Positions 46,722 through 49,316 of a stretch of 49,316 nt of DNA are shown here, piece after piece. Every line of letters starts with the position of its first letter. The first letter of the stretch is position 1. The notes beneath the pieces were generated by a model. That model saw only the letters and a program-made list of their open reading frames with translations. It was not told where the DNA came from and ran no database searches. Source of the stretch: Symbiodinium natans (Eukaryota; Sar; Dinophyceae; Suessiales; Symbiodiniaceae); the NCBI GenBank assembly GCA_905221605.1, contig CAJNDS010000939.1:1-49316 (forward strand), read 5' to 3'. A program made the position numbers and the translations under genes.

Positions 46722-46800
46722 TTAGGGTTTAAGGTTTAGGGTTTAGGGTTTAGGGTTTAGGGTTTAGGGTATAGGGTTTAGGGTTTAGGGTTTAGGGTTT
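46722..46800. repeat. TTTAGGG array
   Basis: About eleven units, five bases from the acceptor of the polyproline exon. Confidence 0.9.
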
Positions 46801-46839
46801 GAGCCAAAAGATCGCCAGATGGAGGTTTCTAGGGCTGGC
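46801..46839 (-). CDS. candidate exon
   Basis: ASPRNLHLAIFWLKP is read after GCTCTCAG (46840-46842) and runs to the telomere array. It contains TTTTGGCTCAA, close to the 3' part of the dinoflagellate spliced leader. Confidence 0.27.
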
Positions 46840-46879
46840 CTGAGAGCTTCACTAAAGGGGTTTCCCAAATAAGGGCTAT

Positions 46880-47165
46880 AACCATCTCATAACAAGGGTG
46901 CCCTTTTTGGGGGCTTGGGTACATTTGCTTTTTTGTTGACCCTATTCTTGGTAGCCCAGTAAGCATCTTAATACAAGGGTAGCCCTAAACTACCCCAAAC
47001 CCTAAGCCCTAAACCCTAAACCCTAAACCTTAAACCCTGAACCCTAAACCTTTTTGTTGGCTTGGTTACCTTACAAGAGAACCGCAAACAAGGGTACAGG
47101 GTACCACCGCACTACCAAGCGTCTGGTCACGATGCTCCCGGAGTTCCCTTTTTTGAGGATTGAAC
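46880..47165. repeat. family H fragments with interspersed CCCTAAA
   Basis: aaccatctcataacaagggt (46880) and a related aagcatcttaatacaagggt (46961) lie on one side of a CCCTAAA block (46996-47050). Right-end motifs aagggtacagggtaccac follow at 47092. The telomere block appears inserted in the element. Confidence 0.45.
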
Positions 47166-47264
47166 GGGGTTTAGGGTTTAGGGTTTAGGGTTTAGGGTTT
47201 AGGGTGTAGGGTTTAGGGTTTAGGGTTTAGGGTGTAGGGTTTAGGGTTTAGGGTTAAGGTTCTA

Positions 47265-47407
47265 CCTTGAGGACCAAGCAACCCTAAAAGAGTTTATGGT
47301 TCATATACCCTACTAGGGATTGTACCAGTATAGGGATTATACCAGTATAGGGATTATACCAGTATAGGGTCTATCATCCCCATTTTAGGGTTCATTTGGT
47401 CCCCAAG
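47265..47407. repeat. MITE-like element, family E, with internal minisatellite
   Basis: ccttgaggaccaagcaaccc on the left and the complement of gggttcatttggtccccaag on the right. Three tandem copies of a 17-base unit (tagggattataccagta) occupy 47314-47364. Confidence 0.75.
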
Positions 47408-47578
47408 TTGTAGGGGGGAGTGGAGGATGCAGGACTGCACAGCAAGCACTGCTGTTGGGGTTTAGGGTTTATGGTTTTATGGTTTTATGGTTTAGGGTTT
47501 GGGGTTTAGGGGTTTAGGGTGTAGGGTTGAGGGGTACACATTTGTTGTTGCCTCGTGTTGGTTGTTGTGATGTTGCTA

Positions 47579-47701
47579 CTTCTGCGCAGTATGGTGTGTG
47601 ATGTTGATGTTGCTCAAGGAAACATCTAAACTCTCATCCGCTGCTTTCGAGGTTGCAGAGACGAACAAGCCGATCGCTGCGTTCATGGCTTTATTCAATG
47701 T
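47579..47701 (-). CDS. candidate exon, well supported
   Basis: MNAAIGLFVSATSKAADESL, preceded by TLNKA and followed by DVSLSNINITHHTAQK, is open for 41 codons from GGGGTCAG (47702-47704) to a stop at 47576-47578. A GC donor within it is possible. The composition is strongly protein-like. Confidence 0.5.
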
Positions 47702-47704
47702 CTG

Positions 47705-48280
47705 ACCCCTGACATTGCCCTAAACACTAGACCCCAAACCATAAACCCTACCCTAAACCCTCCCGTCACATCGATGCGGTGTGTAGGTCAGCGATGTCTG
47801 ACATGCCTTGTGCCACGCAGTTATTCACTACGAAGCAAGAAGGCTTGATTCCAAAGGGGCATCAAGACCCCCCCCGCCCCCGGCCCCAACATCCCCACGT
47901 CGCCTGAACACAACACCACCAGCACGAAAAGCTGGGCTCCAGTAGCCATCTTATAATAAGTGTGCCCTGTTTTGGGTTAAGGTAAAGGGCACCCCCCCTA
48001 CCTTTTACCAAGTATTTGGTTGGGGCTTTACGAAAATGGGGGGCCCCTAAAGAAAGATCCCAAATAGTAGGATTCCCTGATAATCGGGACCCCGATGATT
48101 AAGGTACCCCCCCCCCCATTTCGGAGACTGCTTAACTTAGTTGTTGAGATCTTGACTTCATAAGCCCAAAAAGGTGTACACTTTCAGTACTCCAGGGCAT
48201 TATCGCATCCCGAGAAGTATAAAGCGTACTCATTCAACCCTAAACCCTAAACCCTAAACCCTAAGCCCTAAACCCTAAAC
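47705..48280. other. intron-like interval
   Basis: CCCTAAA variants (47718-47762), an unassigned island open on the minus strand (47765-47850), a family H copy (47943-48000), a TAATCGGGACCCCGAT-containing fragment as at 12910 (48060-48105), and CCCTAAA (48236-48280). Confidence 0.4.
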
Positions 48281-48409
48281 CCTATAGCAGCCCTCTTGGA
48301 TCCCTCCGACCCTGAGCCCAGAAGTGAACGAGCACCCCGAAGATCTCCTTGGCCGCAACCGATGGCCGGGGCTGGGGCGCTGCTTGGCTTGAGGAGCCTC
48401 GTCCCAATT
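48281..48409 (-). CDS. candidate exon, well supported
   Basis: NWDEAPQAKQRPSPGHRLRP begins a 43-codon open minus frame from TTTTGCAG (48410-48412) to TATAGG/GTTTAGGG (donor at 48280). Both edges abut telomere-like units. Confidence 0.5.
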
Positions 48410-48536
48410 CTGCAAAACCCTAAACCCTAAACCCTAAACCCTCAACCCCAAACCCCTAAACCCCTAAACCCCTAAACCCCTAAACCCTACACCCTAAACC
48501 ACCTAAACCCTAAACCCTCAACCCTACACCCCGAAC

Positions 48537-48629
48537 CCTGGTTCGGGGGGTTGGGGGGTAGGGGCAAAAAACGACAGGGGCCTCTGTGGAGAGCTCTGAA
48601 CCCTCACAAGACGAACAAAAGCTCTGGGA
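48537..48629 (-). CDS. candidate exon, most upstream found
   Basis: SQSFCSSCEGSELSTEAPVV then FCPYPPTPRT is read from GTTTTAAG (48630) to a GT donor at 48536. CSSC could bind metal or form a disulphide. No start codon context is evident. Confidence 0.42.
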
Positions 48630-48865
48630 CTTAAAACTTAACACGGTTTAGGGTTTAGGGTTAAGGGTTTAGGGTTTAGGGGTTTACCATTTCCTAAAAC
48701 CCATGAGTTCAGAGGCTAATTTCTGCCTTTGTGTTTTTTGACCGGGGTGGGTGGGGGCGGGGGGGGTGTTGGGGGGTGATGTACTCTAAGGTTTTTGGGC
48801 CTGGGTGGAGGAGGAGGAGACTTTGCTGTGTTTTTTTACGTGTGGTTTGGCTTTTGGGTTGCTGT

Positions 48866-48970
48866 TTGGGATGTTCCAGCTTATACTAACAATCCTCAAG
48901 AGGGATTATAGTACCCCCCCCCTACTATAATCCCGATTAAGGACTGCTAGCATAAGCGGGAACATCCCAA
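48866..48970. repeat. MITE-like element, family D, with 8-bp target duplication
   Basis: Inverted ends ttgggatgttcc / ggaacatcccaa enclose 105 bases and are flanked on both sides by gttgctgt. An 8-bp duplication is characteristic of hAT-superfamily transposition. The interior has a second inverted pair (ggattatagta / tactataatcc). Confidence 0.85.
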
Positions 48971-49051
48971 GTTGCTGTTTGTTTTGGTGTTGGTGGGGCT
49001 TGGCTTGACTGGGGGTTTTGGCTTGGCCCCCAATAAAGTCAAGGGACGAAT

Positions 49052-49212
49052 TAAAGGAGGGACCGTTATAAGGGACCTCAGGGGTACTTGGGGGCTGCTC
49101 AGGTATATAGGGACTATATAAAGTATATATATAGAGAGAGAGAGAGAGATAAGGATATAAGGGTTTTATAGGGAAATAAGATTTAGGGTCCCTTCTTGGG
49201 GTCCCTCCTTAA
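49052..49212. repeat. MITE-like element, family F
   Basis: taaaggagggaccgttataa and the complement of ggggtccctccttaa form the ends, with a GAGAGA microsatellite inside (49130-49149). A second copy is at 44985-45075. Confidence 0.6.
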
Positions 49213-49316
49213 GCCCCTTTTTAAGGGCTCCTCTTCGTCCCCCCCCGAAGATGATGGGGTTGCATGGAAGTAAGGGGTCCTTCCCAAAACGGGTCCCCTG
49301 CCATGCCCCAACTAGA
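49213..49316. other. window end, no feature seen
   Basis: GC-rich unique sequence without a convincing open frame or repeat unit. Confidence 0.3.

Noticed and set aside
9320-49316. True chromosome end (telomere)
   Set aside because: The repeats are in both orientations, interrupted every 50-300 bases by unique sequence, elements and exons, and never form a terminal one-direction array.

Overview
The window looks like nuclear DNA of a dinoflagellate alga. This is inferred from three things: a Ty1/copia element of the kind that is abundant in dinoflagellates, plant/dinoflagellate-type telomere motifs (TTTAGGG/CCCTAAA) scattered through about 40 kb of non-telomeric sequence, and a split gene whose best-supported introns need GC as well as GT donors, as known in Symbiodiniaceae. 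No bacterial-style operon, rRNA, credible tRNA or CRISPR array is seen.

Region 1 (1 to about 9.3 kb, + strand) is a Ty1/copia-like LTR retrotransposon. Its 5' end lies outside the window and its reading frame is broken by four frameshifts and one stop codon. In order it encodes gag with CCCH and CCHC zinc fingers, two retropepsin-like motifs, a domain with cytosine-C5-methyltransferase-like motifs (LFSG and GGPPC), integrase, a 2-oxoglutarate/Fe(II) dioxygenase-like domain, reverse transcriptase, RNase H, and a membrane-anchored Cys/His tail. A possible polypurine tract and start of the 3' LTR follow near 9.08-9.1 kb.

Region 2 (about 9.5 to 48.6 kb) is a mosaic of short GC-rich islands of about 40-130 bp. 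They are separated by telomere-like arrays in both orientations, by several families of short inverted-repeat elements (MITE-like), and by homopolymer and microsatellite tracts. Many islands read as exons on the minus strand. The decisive evidence is four islands (21250-21173, 20453-20388, 19571-19503, 18258-18195) that join in phase into the core of a prolyl-4-hydroxylase/PKHD-type dioxygenase. A fifth island (22122-22103) can supply the HxD iron-binding motif. Around it lie more than fifty further candidate minus-strand exons, many Glu/Ala/Gln/Arg-rich and coiled-coil-like. They could belong to one giant gene or to a tandem series of genes in one direction.

The main new idea is that the introns of this locus are bounded by telomere-like repeats. 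On the sense (minus) strand many candidate introns begin GTTTAGGG, so the repeat itself supplies the GT donor, and end with CCCTAAA followed by a short stretch to AG. The two intron ends would therefore be complementary in the pre-mRNA. This resembles introner elements with terminal inverted repeats, but made of telomere sequence. Exon boundaries outside the dioxygenase core are predictions from reading frame and splice dinucleotides only. Several islands are open on both strands and are marked as such.
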